Of a stretch of DNA of 18,653 nt, positions 1 to 8,460 are shown piece after piece. Numbering within the stretch: the first letter of the stretch is position 1; every line of letters begins with the position of its first letter. The notes beneath the pieces are model-generated. The model was given only the letters and a program-made list of their open reading frames with translations, was not told the origin of the DNA and made no database searches. A program made the translations under genes and the position numbers. Source of the stretch: Limnochordia bacterium (GTDB lineage: Bacteria > Bacillota > Limnochordia > DUMW01); assembly GCA_023230925.1 (NCBI GenBank), contig JALNWK010000055.1, forward strand, positions 1 to 18,653. Direction: 5' to 3'.

Positions 1-117
1 AAGCGTAATTATACCGCCTATTGCTCGCATCGCAAGACCAAGATAGAGAAACTTAAGGCTAGGAACCAACTACAACAACAGGATCTTAACATTCTACATA
101 GTTGTCTTGCGCTGTAG
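1..117 (+). CDS. Partial ORF, 3' end only (possible transposase C-terminus)
   Basis: Frame 1 is open from the window edge to TAG at 115-117, giving 38 residues. The peptide is rich in Lys, Arg and Gln, with a basic stretch around residues 10-21 (RKTKIEKLKAR) and a Gln run at 23-27. The stop lies two bases from the inner edge of the inverted repeat, and the identical frame is present in the other copy. A basic C-terminal tail ending at the element boundary is typical of insertion-sequence genes, but I do not recognise the family, and 38 open codons can arise by chance. Confidence 0.3.
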   Translation, partial: KRNYTAYCSHRKTKIEKLKARNQLQQQDLNILHSCLAL

Positions 118-119
118 TA
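1..119 (+). repeat. Left copy of 119-bp perfect terminal inverted repeat
   Basis: Bases 1-119 are the exact reverse complement of 18531-18649. After one mismatch (T at 120) five more bases, TAATG at 121-125, also match, and then similarity ends. The outer limit cannot be seen because the window starts inside the repeat. The repeat is open in one frame for its whole length and that frame stops at 115-117. This is what the 3' end of an insertion-sequence gene would look like, but no transposase motif is recognisable. Alternatives are another kind of dispersed repeat, or an assembly that ended where it entered a repeat. Confidence 0.9.
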
Positions 120-148
120 TTAATGTCTCTGGAAGGACAGGTGGTTTG

Positions 149-1951
149 ATGAGAGAAGGTATGTGGACCTGGGTCATAGTCTTGGTCCTTTGTATGATTA
201 TTTGGCCTACCAACAGAACAGACGCAGAAACCGCGGTATCCTCGAAGGCTAAGTCTGGATGGCGATTGGTCTTTGAAGATGATTTTGAAGGCGACCAACT
301 GGATCTGTCAAAATGGTCCTATTTACGCGAGGGAAAAAGAAAAGATGGGTATTGGTCGCACAAAGATGCCTTTCTAGATGGTGAGGGACATCTCATTATT
401 CAAGTTAGAGAGCACGAGGGCAAGTATTACTCCGGCGCGATTACAACAAGGGGTAAGTTTGAGCAAGCCTATGGTTATTATGAGATATGTTGCCAGCTGC
501 CAAAGGAAGAAGGTTTCTGGACAGCTTTCTGGCTCATGACCGATGGAGCACATCGGGTGGGTGATGAGGGCAGAGATGGCACTGAGATCGACATCTATGA
601 GTCACCCTTTTCAAAGCAGGATCGGATTCAGCATGCCCTGCACTGGGACGGATATGATGCTGATCATCAGAACGCGGGATATGCGCCCTATATACCGGGT
701 ATTTACGAGGGATTCCACACCTTTGCTCTGGAATGGAATGAGGATGAGTACATTTTTTATGTGGATGATCAAATTACTTGGCGAACTTCAGCGGGAGGTG
801 TCTCCCAAGTTCCTTCGTGGGTGCAGATTACTGCTGAAGTCGGCCAGTGGGGCGGAGATATCCGCAAGGCTGATCTTCCCGCGCAACTAGTGGTAGATTA
901 CGTTAGGGTTTATGAAAGAATCCACGAGATTGCCATCGAATCACCGGCGAAAGGGACCACAGTTCTTGCCGATGCGCCAATCTCCTTTTCCATTGATCCG
1001 ACAATTGACATCGCCCAGATAGAAGTTGTCCAGGACAATGTAAAGTTATACAAAGGGGCGAGCATGCCTGAAAATTTGCACCTGGACATAGATTTGGCCG
1101 AAGATGATCTAGAACACAGTCTAGTTGTTACGGTTACCGATACTTCAGGTCGTGTCTTTGATCAAGTAACTCGTTTTCGAGTACGGCGTACACAACTAGA
1201 TCTTCCCCAAGGGGAAACTCCACGGATAAATGGAACCTTCGATGTTATAGGTACCATCGGGCTTCCTTGGGATGAACAGACAAAATCGGTGGAATTGTCC
1301 CTACAGCCGATCCGCGCCTTTGAGGATACAGAACCAATTCTGGTTTATCAAGGGACCACCTGGACTGGCTCTTATCCGCTAGATACCTTAGACTTCGATG
1401 ATGGAGCCTATGACCTGATCTTTTCAGTGACCACCACATCTGGGATCGTCTCCAGGGCAGTTCGACGCATCATTGTGCAGAACTGGGAGACGATCACGGA
1501 AGCTTTCCTGTCCCCAGGTGCTTGGTTTGGTGGTGAATTTGATCGATTGAAGACCGTCCAGAGATCCGAAGGTTGGCTCTTTTCTTCCGATGCAGCTGGG
1601 AGCTTCTTTGGAGATAACAGCCGGATCGCCTCATGCGGCAAACAGGATGCATATCTTATTTGGCAGCAACCCCGTCTTCATAGGTATGAATTTACCGTCT
1701 ACGCACAAAGTGAAGAGGTGTATGAACAGATTAAGATCGATGTCTCAGATAACCTAAATTCCTGGCAAAGGCAGGTTTATCATGTGGAAGTTGTGTCTAT
1801 CTCAGATTGCGGTTGGCGAAAACTGCGTCTTTATGGAAACATCTCCGCTACAGGGGATCCATGCTATATTCGGCTTACCTTAACCGAGGGAACAAGCAGC
1901 GACCAGGTTCAGTTAGGTCATGGGGAGATTATCGGTAGGTGCTTTGACTAA
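149..1951 (+). CDS. Secreted GH16 endo-glycanase, paralog 1
   Basis: Retaining endo-beta-glycanase of family GH16, 600 aa. Residues 1-26 are a signal peptide (hydrophobic V9-W19, cleavage likely after TDA). The GH16 domain spans about 37-265 and carries the bulged catalytic signature EIDIYE: E146 nucleophile, D148 assisting, E151 acid/base. The ExDxxE form is shared by laminarinase, agarase, porphyranase and O-glycanase branches, so the substrate is open. Residues about 270-440 look like Ig-type beta domains. From N445 a C-terminal beta-rich module follows that is shared with the next gene. I chose ATG 149 because GGAAGGA/AGGTGG lies just upstream and a signal peptide starts there; the longer ORF begins with a TTG inside the terminal repeat. 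It heads a probable operon; its native promoter is not visible. Confidence 0.9.
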   Translation: MREGMWTWVIVLVLCMIIWPTNRTDAETAVSSKAKSGWRLVFEDDFEGDQLDLSKWSYLREGKRKDGYWSHKDAFLDGEGHLIIQVREHEGKYYSGAITTRGKFEQAYGYYEICCQLPKEEGFWTAFWLMTDGAHRVGDEGRDGTEIDIYESPFSKQDRIQHALHWDGYDADHQNAGYAPYIPGIYEGFHTFALEWNEDEYIFYVDDQITWRTSAGGVSQVPSWVQITAEVGQWGGDIRKADLPAQLVVDYVRVYERIHEIAIESPAKGTTVLADAPISFSIDPTIDIAQIEVVQDNVKLYKGASMPENLHLDIDLAEDDLEHSLVVTVTDTSGRVFDQVTRFRVRRTQLDLPQGETPRINGTFDVIGTIGLPWDEQTKSVELSLQPIRAFEDTEPILVYQGTTWTGSYPLDTLDFDDGAYDLIFSVTTTSGIVSRAVRRIIVQNWETITEAFLSPGAWFGGEFDRLKTVQRSEGWLFSSDAAGSFFGDNSRIASCGKQDAYLIWQQPRLHRYEFTVYAQSEEVYEQIKIDVSDNLNSWQRQVYHVEVVSISDCGWRKLRLYGNISATGDPCYIRLTLTEGTSSDQVQLGHGEIIGRCFD

Positions 1952-2012
1952 ATGAGTAGCAAGTCAGGTTAGTACCGGTGGTGGATTAGCCAATTGTAAG
2001 GGGTGGTAACCC

Positions 2013-3824
2013 ATGGTTCAAACAAAGAACAAAGGCGTATTAATCACTGTGTTGGTATTTTGTTTTACATTTATGCTGGTCGCAGCCTCCCGGGCGCTTG
2101 CACATAGCCCATCCGCGGAAAAACCGGGTTGGAGGCTTACCTTCGAGGATAACTTCGCAGGTAATCAGCTAGATCTCACGAAATGGTCCTATTTGCCCGA
2201 ACGACCCTGGATGGACGGAAACCGATCAAGCCGAGCAGTTTTCTTGGATGGTCAGGGTCATCTGGTCATTCAGATTAGTGAGCACAATGGTAGCTACTAC
2301 TTTGGTGCGATTACGACTAGGGGTAAGTTTGAGCAAGCTTACGGATACTACGAAATACGGGCCCAATTACCGCAGGAGGAAGGTCTGTGGGCTGCCTTTT
2401 GGTTGATGACCGATGGGGCACATCGGATCGGTGATGGAGGAAGAGACGGTACAGAAATTGATATCCTGGAGTCACCCTTTGCCAAACAAGATCGCATCTC
2501 CCATGCTCTCCATTGGGACGGCTATGAGGAGCATCATCAAAGCGCGGGAAAAACCCCTTATATACCGGGTATTTATGATGGTTTTCATATCTTTGCTCTG
2601 GAATGGAACGAGGAGGAGTATATCTTTTATGTTGATGGCCAGGAAACCTGGCGAACCTCGGCCGGTGGTATATCTCAAGTTCCTTCTTGGGTGCAGCTTA
2701 CCGCAACCGTTGGCAAGTGGGCAGGGGATATTCGCAACGCCAAGCTACCGGCTCAGTACATCATAGACTATGTAAGAGTCTATGAGCGAATCCATGAAAT
2801 AGAGATTAGCTCACCGGCCAACCAAGCTGTTGTTTCTGCACATGAGCCAGTTCGCTTTGAGATTCTTCCAGAGATTGATGTGGAGGAGATCTGTGTCATG
2901 CAGAATGAATCGGAGATCTACAGAGGAGCCAAAGTGCCCCAGGATCTACGTTTATGTCTGCCCGTTTTTGATGAACAGGAGGAGCATAGGGTCAAGGTCG
3001 TGGTAACCGATACACAAGGAAAGCAGTGGGAGCGTTCTCATCAAGTCCGAGTCAAACGTCTTGCCTTGCAGCTACCCGGCCAAACTTGGGTGCAAGGAAG
3101 GCTGGATTTCCAGATCATGTCTGGACTGGACGAGGACGAAAAGATTTGCTCCGTAGAGGTTTTCCTGGATCCGATGCGGGCTTTTGAGGAAACGGAGAGG
3201 ATCCTATTTTATGAAGGAAGTAAGATTCCCCATCAGCTTTCCCTTGATACACTGACCCTTGATGATGGAGCCTATGATCTTCTAGTTATGATCCGAACTA
3301 ATCAAGGGATTACTTCCACTGATACCCAGCGAATCGTTGTTTCTAACTGGGAAACCATTGAAGAAACCTTCGAACCCCCAGGGGTATGGTTCGGTGGTAA
3401 GTTTGATCGGCTAAAGACAGTAAAACGGTCAAACGGATGGGAATTTGTGGGCGATGAAGCGGAAAGTTTCTTTGGGGATATCCAACGAATTACATCAACC
3501 AGTGCGGACAATGAGTATCTCATTTGGGCCTTGCCCCATCTTCATGGCTTCAGCTTTATTGTATATGCCCAAGACACTCAGGTTCACGAGCAGCTCAGGA
3601 TCGATGTCTCAGGGGATATGCAGAGTTGGTCGGGAATAGATTACAAGGTAGAGATCTTGGATCGTTCTAGTTCCGGTTGGCTGAAATTGAACCTGTATGG
3701 AGACATTCCTTCTGCAGGGGATGTGGACCATATTAGAGTCACAGTTTTACCTGGTCCCGGTGCCAACGCCATCCAACTAGGACATGGGACCTTGAAAGGA
3801 TTAAAGGTGATTGATGATCACTAA
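2013..3824 (+). CDS. Secreted GH16 endo-glycanase, paralog 2
   Basis: Second GH16 enzyme of 603 aa, a tandem duplicate of the preceding gene 61 bp upstream. The signal peptide ends near residue 31 (ALA then HS). The catalytic domain, about residues 39-268, carries EIDILE with E148, D150 and E153. By eye about three quarters of catalytic-domain residues match paralog 1, while the Ig-like middle is clearly more divergent and the C-terminal module (from N445) is intermediate. Differences cluster near the N-terminal strand after KWSYL, a loop that may line the substrate cleft, so the two may differ in substrate subsite preference (inference). ATG 2013 has AAGGGGTGG seven bases upstream. Likely co-transcribed with the binding-protein gene 40 bp downstream. 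Confidence 0.9.
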   Translation: MVQTKNKGVLITVLVFCFTFMLVAASRALAHSPSAEKPGWRLTFEDNFAGNQLDLTKWSYLPERPWMDGNRSSRAVFLDGQGHLVIQISEHNGSYYFGAITTRGKFEQAYGYYEIRAQLPQEEGLWAAFWLMTDGAHRIGDGGRDGTEIDILESPFAKQDRISHALHWDGYEEHHQSAGKTPYIPGIYDGFHIFALEWNEEEYIFYVDGQETWRTSAGGISQVPSWVQLTATVGKWAGDIRNAKLPAQYIIDYVRVYERIHEIEISSPANQAVVSAHEPVRFEILPEIDVEEICVMQNESEIYRGAKVPQDLRLCLPVFDEQEEHRVKVVVTDTQGKQWERSHQVRVKRLALQLPGQTWVQGRLDFQIMSGLDEDEKICSVEVFLDPMRAFEETERILFYEGSKIPHQLSLDTLTLDDGAYDLLVMIRTNQGITSTDTQRIVVSNWETIEETFEPPGVWFGGKFDRLKTVKRSNGWEFVGDEAESFFGDIQRITSTSADNEYLIWALPHLHGFSFIVYAQDTQVHEQLRIDVSGDMQSWSGIDYKVEILDRSSSGWLKLNLYGDIPSAGDVDHIRVTVLPGPGANAIQLGHGTLKGLKVIDDH

Positions 3825-3864
3825 GAAAGATACAGGTATGTCAAATAATAAGGAGGAGTCCAAG

Positions 3865-5112
3865 ATGTCACAAAGACAGTTCTGCCGTTTGATTCAAATA
3901 GTAACGATTATTGGTCTTATCGCAGTGTTTACCATGGTTAGCTTTGCTGAAAAGACAAAGGTTACTTTTTGGACCATGGGGCCTTTGTATAAACGGATCC
4001 TAGAACAGATCATCCCTGAGTTTGAGAAAGAGTTTCCTAATATTGAGCTAGAGATGGTATACGGAACCAATGCCCAAAAGCTGGCTGTTGCTCTGGCAGG
4101 TGGTGCAGCACCGGATGTTGTCACCTTACCCACCCGCCAAGCACCTTGGTTTATTGGGAGTGAAGCGGTTCTACCTATAGATTTCTCGGCTTTTGGTGTT
4201 CAGGATGCCCAAGAGTTTGCCACCGGTTACTGGCCTGGTATCCTAAATGCAATTAGCTATAAGGGACAAGTCTACTTTGCGCCGGTGGAGATCAACACTG
4301 TTGCGACATTCTACAACACCAACATGCTCGCAAGCCACGGTATTGGCACAGTGCCGGAGACTTGGGAGGATTACATTTCCATTGGCCGGAAGCTGACCCT
4401 ATTGGCAGAGGATGGGAGTTATTCGCAGCTTGGTCTAGGTTTTATGGGGGATCCCGAGTGGTCAGCTTTGTATCTGGTATCCTTTGCCCGCCAAGCCGGG
4501 AGTGACTGGATTACCCCTGCAGGGAAGCCCAACTTTAGCGATCCGAAGGTCATTGATGCCCTAGGGGTCTATGACGACATCTTTAGACAACAGGCATCCA
4601 TTGGTGTGTGGCATCTCAATGCTTTCACCCAAGGACAGGTGGCTTTCTTCTTTGATGGTAGCTATCGTTACTTCTTCCTCAAGAACAATGCCCCGGGTTT
4701 GGACTTTGCCACCGCACCCTATCCGGTTTTGGAGGATGGTATACCCGCCACAAGTAGTTGGGCCCAAGGGCTTTATGTAACGTCCCAAAGTGAACATCCG
4801 GATCTGGCCTGGCAAGTTGCCGCCTTCTTTACCAATCCCAGGTTTGGTTCAATTTGGTTAAACGAAGGTGGTATCTTACAACCAGTACGAGAACAATGGC
4901 TGGCGGACTCGTTGGATCGAGAACCGCGTCTACTACCCTTTGTGACAGGTCTTGACCATGCCTATATGGAGATTGCGCACCCTGAATATACAGACGTGGT
5001 GGAACATGTGCACGCAGCAAATCGGGCGATTATCAATGGAGAAAAACCTGTTGCAGCAGCGATGATCCAGCTGGATGAAGCTTTGGCACCAATCCTTGCT
5101 CCAAAGGAGTAA
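3865..5112 (+). CDS. ABC-transporter sugar-binding protein (family 1, MalE-like)
   Basis: Extracellular solute-binding protein, 416 aa, expected to capture oligosaccharides and deliver them to an ABC importer. A signal peptide covers residues 1-28 (hydrophobic I12-V25, cleavage after SFA). The mature chain starts KTKVTFWT and contains EFEKEFPNIELE and GGAAPDVV, both usual for this family. No lipobox cysteine follows the hydrophobic segment, so the protein should be processed by signal peptidase I rather than lipidated, which is unusual for a monoderm. ATG 3865 is chosen over the ATGs at 3811 and 3838 because AGGAGG sits eight bases upstream (3851-3856). No permease or ATPase gene is in the window. 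The preceding gene ends 40 bp upstream; 217 bp without a clear gene or terminator follow. Confidence 0.88.
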   Translation: MSQRQFCRLIQIVTIIGLIAVFTMVSFAEKTKVTFWTMGPLYKRILEQIIPEFEKEFPNIELEMVYGTNAQKLAVALAGGAAPDVVTLPTRQAPWFIGSEAVLPIDFSAFGVQDAQEFATGYWPGILNAISYKGQVYFAPVEINTVATFYNTNMLASHGIGTVPETWEDYISIGRKLTLLAEDGSYSQLGLGFMGDPEWSALYLVSFARQAGSDWITPAGKPNFSDPKVIDALGVYDDIFRQQASIGVWHLNAFTQGQVAFFFDGSYRYFFLKNNAPGLDFATAPYPVLEDGIPATSSWAQGLYVTSQSEHPDLAWQVAAFFTNPRFGSIWLNEGGILQPVREQWLADSLDREPRLLPFVTGLDHAYMEIAHPEYTDVVEHVHAANRAIINGEKPVAAAMIQLDEALAPILAPKE

Positions 5113-5329
5113 AGGGTGACCAAGGTGAAGGACTTGCACCTTCTAAGACGAAATCTATAGATGACTGTAACTCACGGCAATAGAGATGTACTGGGGGCAA
5201 GGTGACTGAGTAGAACAGGCCTAGTTCAAACAGAACTGTTTTATAGCCAAAGCCAGATTGGATAGACGCTCAATAGCCGTTGCCCCTATATTTAAAAATG
5301 GTAGAGGTCATTAAGGGAGGAGAAGGAAT

Positions 5330-6805
5330 TTGCGTATCCTGTATATCGATATAGACACGCTACGTCCAGATCATCTTGGTTGTTATGGTTACCATCGGAA
5401 TACATCACCAAACATTGACTCCATCGCCCAAGAGGGGGTCCGTTTCGAGAACGTCTATTGTTCCGATGCACCCTGTTTACCATCACGAGCGGCTTTGTTT
5501 ACCGGCCGGTTCGGCATCCATTCAGGGGTTGTTGGCCATGGTGGTACTAGCGCTGATCTTCGCCTTGAAGGAGCTAACCGGGGTTTTGCGGATAAACTGA
5601 AATTCCAGAGCATGCCTGCATTCTTTAGAAGGTGTGGGATGAGGACCGCTAGCATTAGTCCCTTTGCAGAGCGCCATAGTGCTTGGTGGTTCTATGCTGG
5701 GTTTAACGAAATGTACAATACCGGAAAAAGCGGTCATGAATCGGCGGAGGAAATCTCCGCGATCGCCCTTAAGTGGATCGAAGATAATGCCCAAGAGGAA
5801 AACTGGTTTTTGCATGTCAACTTCTGGGATCCGCATACCCCATACCGTGCACCTGTGGAGTTCGGCAATCCCTTCGAGAATGATCCCCTGCCGGAATGGT
5901 TAACAGAAGAACGACTTGCTGAACATCGTGCCATGGTTTCACCCCATGGTGCCCGGGCACTATGGATGTATGACAACCAAGGGCCAGGGGAATTCCCCCG
6001 ATATCCCGGTGAACTGAAGGATATGGATGACCTCCGCCGCTTCGTTGATGGGTATGATTGCGGTATTCGGTATGCTGATTTACATGTAGGCCGTCTGTTT
6101 GCTGCATTGAGACAAGAAGGTGTCTTCGATGACGTGGTCGTGATCATTAGCTCAGATCATGGTGAGAATATTGGGGAGCTTGGCCTGTACGGTGAACATG
6201 CTACTGCCGATGGAATCACAACTCACATTCCATTGATCATTCGTTGGCCCGGTGGACAGAAGGGTCACGTCGATGATGGGCTTCATTATAACCTAGATTT
6301 GCTTCCTACCTTAGCTGATCTTTTAGAGCAGGACCCAGCCCCCACGTGGGATGGAAGAAGCTACGCACCGGTGATGTGGGATGGTGCAAAGATATCTCGA
6401 CCTTTTTTGGTCCTCAGTCAATGTGCCCATGTATGCCAACGGGCAGTACGCTTTGATGATTGGATCTATATCCGTACTTATCATGATGGTTTTCATTTGT
6501 TCCCCGATGAGATGTTGTTCAATCTCAAGGATGATCCCCACCAGACAAACAACCTAGCTGAAACCCAAAGAGCTTTGTGTTACCAAGCTGTCCATCACTA
6601 TCTGCAATGGCATGATGCAATGATGGCTACTTCACCGGATACCAGTGATCCCCTCTGGACCGTCATGAAAGAAGGGGGACCAAGCCATGCAAGGGGGCAG
6701 CTGGCTAATTACGCCAAGTTCCTTGAAGCAACCGACCGGGGGCATTTCGTGCCTGAGCTTAGGAAAAGACATCCCCGAGAGTTTCAACCAAAACGGGGCT
6801 GGTAA
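5330..6805 (+). CDS. Cys-type sulfatase 1 (S1 family), no signal peptide
   Basis: Alkaline-phosphatase-superfamily sulfatase of 491 aa that should hydrolyse sulfate esters on sugars. The CxPSR signature is present as C49-L-P-S-R53 followed by LFTGR; C49 would be converted to formylglycine by an anaerobic (anSME) or FGE-type maturase not found here. Metal-ligand regions include YIDIDTLRPDHLG near the N-terminus and SSDHGE at D276-H277. The protein starts directly at the first beta strand, so there is no export signal and it probably works in the cytoplasm on imported sulfated oligosaccharides. TTG 5330 is the start because GGGAGGAGAAGG immediately precedes it and homology begins at residue 3. 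The second sulfatase follows after 26 bp. Confidence 0.92.
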   Translation: MRILYIDIDTLRPDHLGCYGYHRNTSPNIDSIAQEGVRFENVYCSDAPCLPSRAALFTGRFGIHSGVVGHGGTSADLRLEGANRGFADKLKFQSMPAFFRRCGMRTASISPFAERHSAWWFYAGFNEMYNTGKSGHESAEEISAIALKWIEDNAQEENWFLHVNFWDPHTPYRAPVEFGNPFENDPLPEWLTEERLAEHRAMVSPHGARALWMYDNQGPGEFPRYPGELKDMDDLRRFVDGYDCGIRYADLHVGRLFAALRQEGVFDDVVVIISSDHGENIGELGLYGEHATADGITTHIPLIIRWPGGQKGHVDDGLHYNLDLLPTLADLLEQDPAPTWDGRSYAPVMWDGAKISRPFLVLSQCAHVCQRAVRFDDWIYIRTYHDGFHLFPDEMLFNLKDDPHQTNNLAETQRALCYQAVHHYLQWHDAMMATSPDTSDPLWTVMKEGGPSHARGQLANYAKFLEATDRGHFVPELRKRHPREFQPKRGW

Positions 6806-6831
6806 AAGTAACAATGACTAGGAGAATATCT

Positions 6832-8307
6832 ATGCAAAAACAGACTAGACGACCTAACATCATCATTATGTACGCAGATGATCTCGGCTATGGTGATGTT
6901 GGATGTTACGGTTCCACCCACATACCGACACCGAATATTGACCGTCTCGCAGGTGGAGGTTTGGTATTTAACCAAGCCTATGCCACTGCGGCCACATGTA
7001 CACCTTCCCGGTATAGCTTGCTTACAGGGTCCTATCCCTGGCGGAATAAAAAGGCGCATATCCTGCCGGGGGATGCACCCATGATTATTCCTCCCGGTTC
7101 ACAGACCCTGCCAAAGATGCTGAAGGATGCAGGCTACGCAACCGGTGTTGTGGGCAAATGGCATTTGGGCCTAGGAGCGGGGAACCTAGATTACAACCAA
7201 GAGATCAACCCATGTCCTCTGGATGTTGGTTTTGATTACTCTTTCATCATGGCCGCAACAAATGATCGGGTTCCCTGTGTTTATATCGAGGGACGAAGAG
7301 TGGTTGGGCTTGATCAGACAGATCCCATTGAAGTCAGCTATGGGCAGCAGAACCCCTTCCCAGACGTTCCTACTGGAAGGGAGCATCCCGAGCTACTGCG
7401 CATGAAGCACAGCCACGGACATGATATGAGTATCATAAACGGTATTGGTCGGATTGGGTACATGCGGGGAGGGCGGTCAGCTCTATGGGAGGATGAAGAG
7501 ATGGCGGAAGTGTTCTTGTGCAAGGCTTCATCCTTCATTACCGAACATCAAGATCGACCGTTCTTCCTGTACTATGCGCTCCATCAGCCCCATGTGCCCC
7601 GGGTACCAGGGCCTAGATTTGCAGGCCGTAGCGGCCTTGGCCCAAGGGGAGATGTGATTATGGAGCTGGATTGGTGCGTTGGGCAGATCCTAGATGTCCT
7701 AGAACAACAGGGTCTTATGGAGGATACGCTGATCATTTTCACCAGTGACAATGGTCCTGTTCTCGATGATGGTTACCAAGACCAAGCAGTAGAACTTAAT
7801 ACAGATCACCTGCCTACAGGTCCTCTACGGGGCGGCAAGTACAGCATGTATGATGGTGGCACCCGGGTACCCTTCATCCTCACTTGGCAAGGGACCGTCA
7901 ACCCAGGAAAGTCTCCGGCACTCATCTGTCAGGTGGATCTGCTTGCTACCTTTGCTTCCCTAGTAGGTGAGCTCCTCGAGGATGACGGAGCTTTGGACAG
8001 TCTCGATGTGCTTGATGCGATGCTAGGTCGGGATGCCCTTGGACGAAGGGAGCTTATCACCGAGGGTATCGGGACGAAGACAGTGCTTAGGTGCGATGAT
8101 TGGGTGTTTATCCCACCATACCAAGGGCCCGCAGTTAGCAAGCATACCGGAATAGAGATGGGTAACTCTCCGGAAGCTCAGCTGTACCATTTAGGCGAAG
8201 ATATGGGCCAAAGGGCTAATCTAGCAGCAAAACATCCGGATATTGCCGAACGCATGTCCACTAGGTTAGCTGAGCTTCTGGCAAGTTCGCGAACCCGTCC
8301 TGTATGA
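6832..8307 (+). CDS. Cys-type sulfatase 2 (arylsulfatase-like, S1 family), no signal peptide
   Basis: Second sulfatase, 491 aa, of a different subfamily from the first. It has the DDLGYGD metal motif (D16, D17), the signature C56-T-P-S-R60 followed by LLTG, GKWHLG (K109, H111) and a TSDNGP metal site (D306, N307). C56 needs conversion to formylglycine. No signal peptide is present, so it is predicted cytoplasmic. ATG 6832 is preferred to ATG 6814 because TAGGAG lies seven bases upstream of 6832, inside what would be the coding start of the longer form. Two dissimilar sulfatases in one operon suggest that the substrate carries sulfate at two positions or on two sugars (inference). The GH95 gene follows after 153 bp with no terminator seen. 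Confidence 0.92.
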   Translation: MQKQTRRPNIIIMYADDLGYGDVGCYGSTHIPTPNIDRLAGGGLVFNQAYATAATCTPSRYSLLTGSYPWRNKKAHILPGDAPMIIPPGSQTLPKMLKDAGYATGVVGKWHLGLGAGNLDYNQEINPCPLDVGFDYSFIMAATNDRVPCVYIEGRRVVGLDQTDPIEVSYGQQNPFPDVPTGREHPELLRMKHSHGHDMSIINGIGRIGYMRGGRSALWEDEEMAEVFLCKASSFITEHQDRPFFLYYALHQPHVPRVPGPRFAGRSGLGPRGDVIMELDWCVGQILDVLEQQGLMEDTLIIFTSDNGPVLDDGYQDQAVELNTDHLPTGPLRGGKYSMYDGGTRVPFILTWQGTVNPGKSPALICQVDLLATFASLVGELLEDDGALDSLDVLDAMLGRDALGRRELITEGIGTKTVLRCDDWVFIPPYQGPAVSKHTGIEMGNSPEAQLYHLGEDMGQRANLAAKHPDIAERMSTRLAELLASSRTRPV

Positions 8308-8460
8308 AAGGGCTCAAGACAGCCGTCAAGCATGGTTAGCTCGGAAGGTCACCTAAGACGCGCAGCCAAATACAGAGGGTGTGAACCCACTTGTAATCAC
8401 GTTGATTAAGAACTTCCGGTTTCAGACCAGTAGTCACGGATCTTAGAGGAGGCTAGTTTC

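Noticed and set aside
93..120. Hybrid promoter TCTACA-N16-TAGTAT spanning the repeat edge in front of the first GH16 gene
   Set aside because: Both boxes match only four of six consensus bases; a repeat-driven promoter is possible but unsupported.
107..148. TTG start of the first GH16 ORF
   Set aside because: It lies inside the inverted repeat, adds residues without a signal-peptide character and lacks a ribosome binding site; ATG 149 fits better.
5222..5243. Short hairpin AGTTC/GAACT followed by GTTTTA between the binding protein and sulfatase 1
   Set aside because: Only five base pairs with few GC and no real T-tract; too weak to claim a terminator that would split the operon.
5734..6147. 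137-aa minus-strand ORF
   Set aside because: Antisense shadow of sulfatase 1, Ser/Arg/Pro-rich and without family resemblance.
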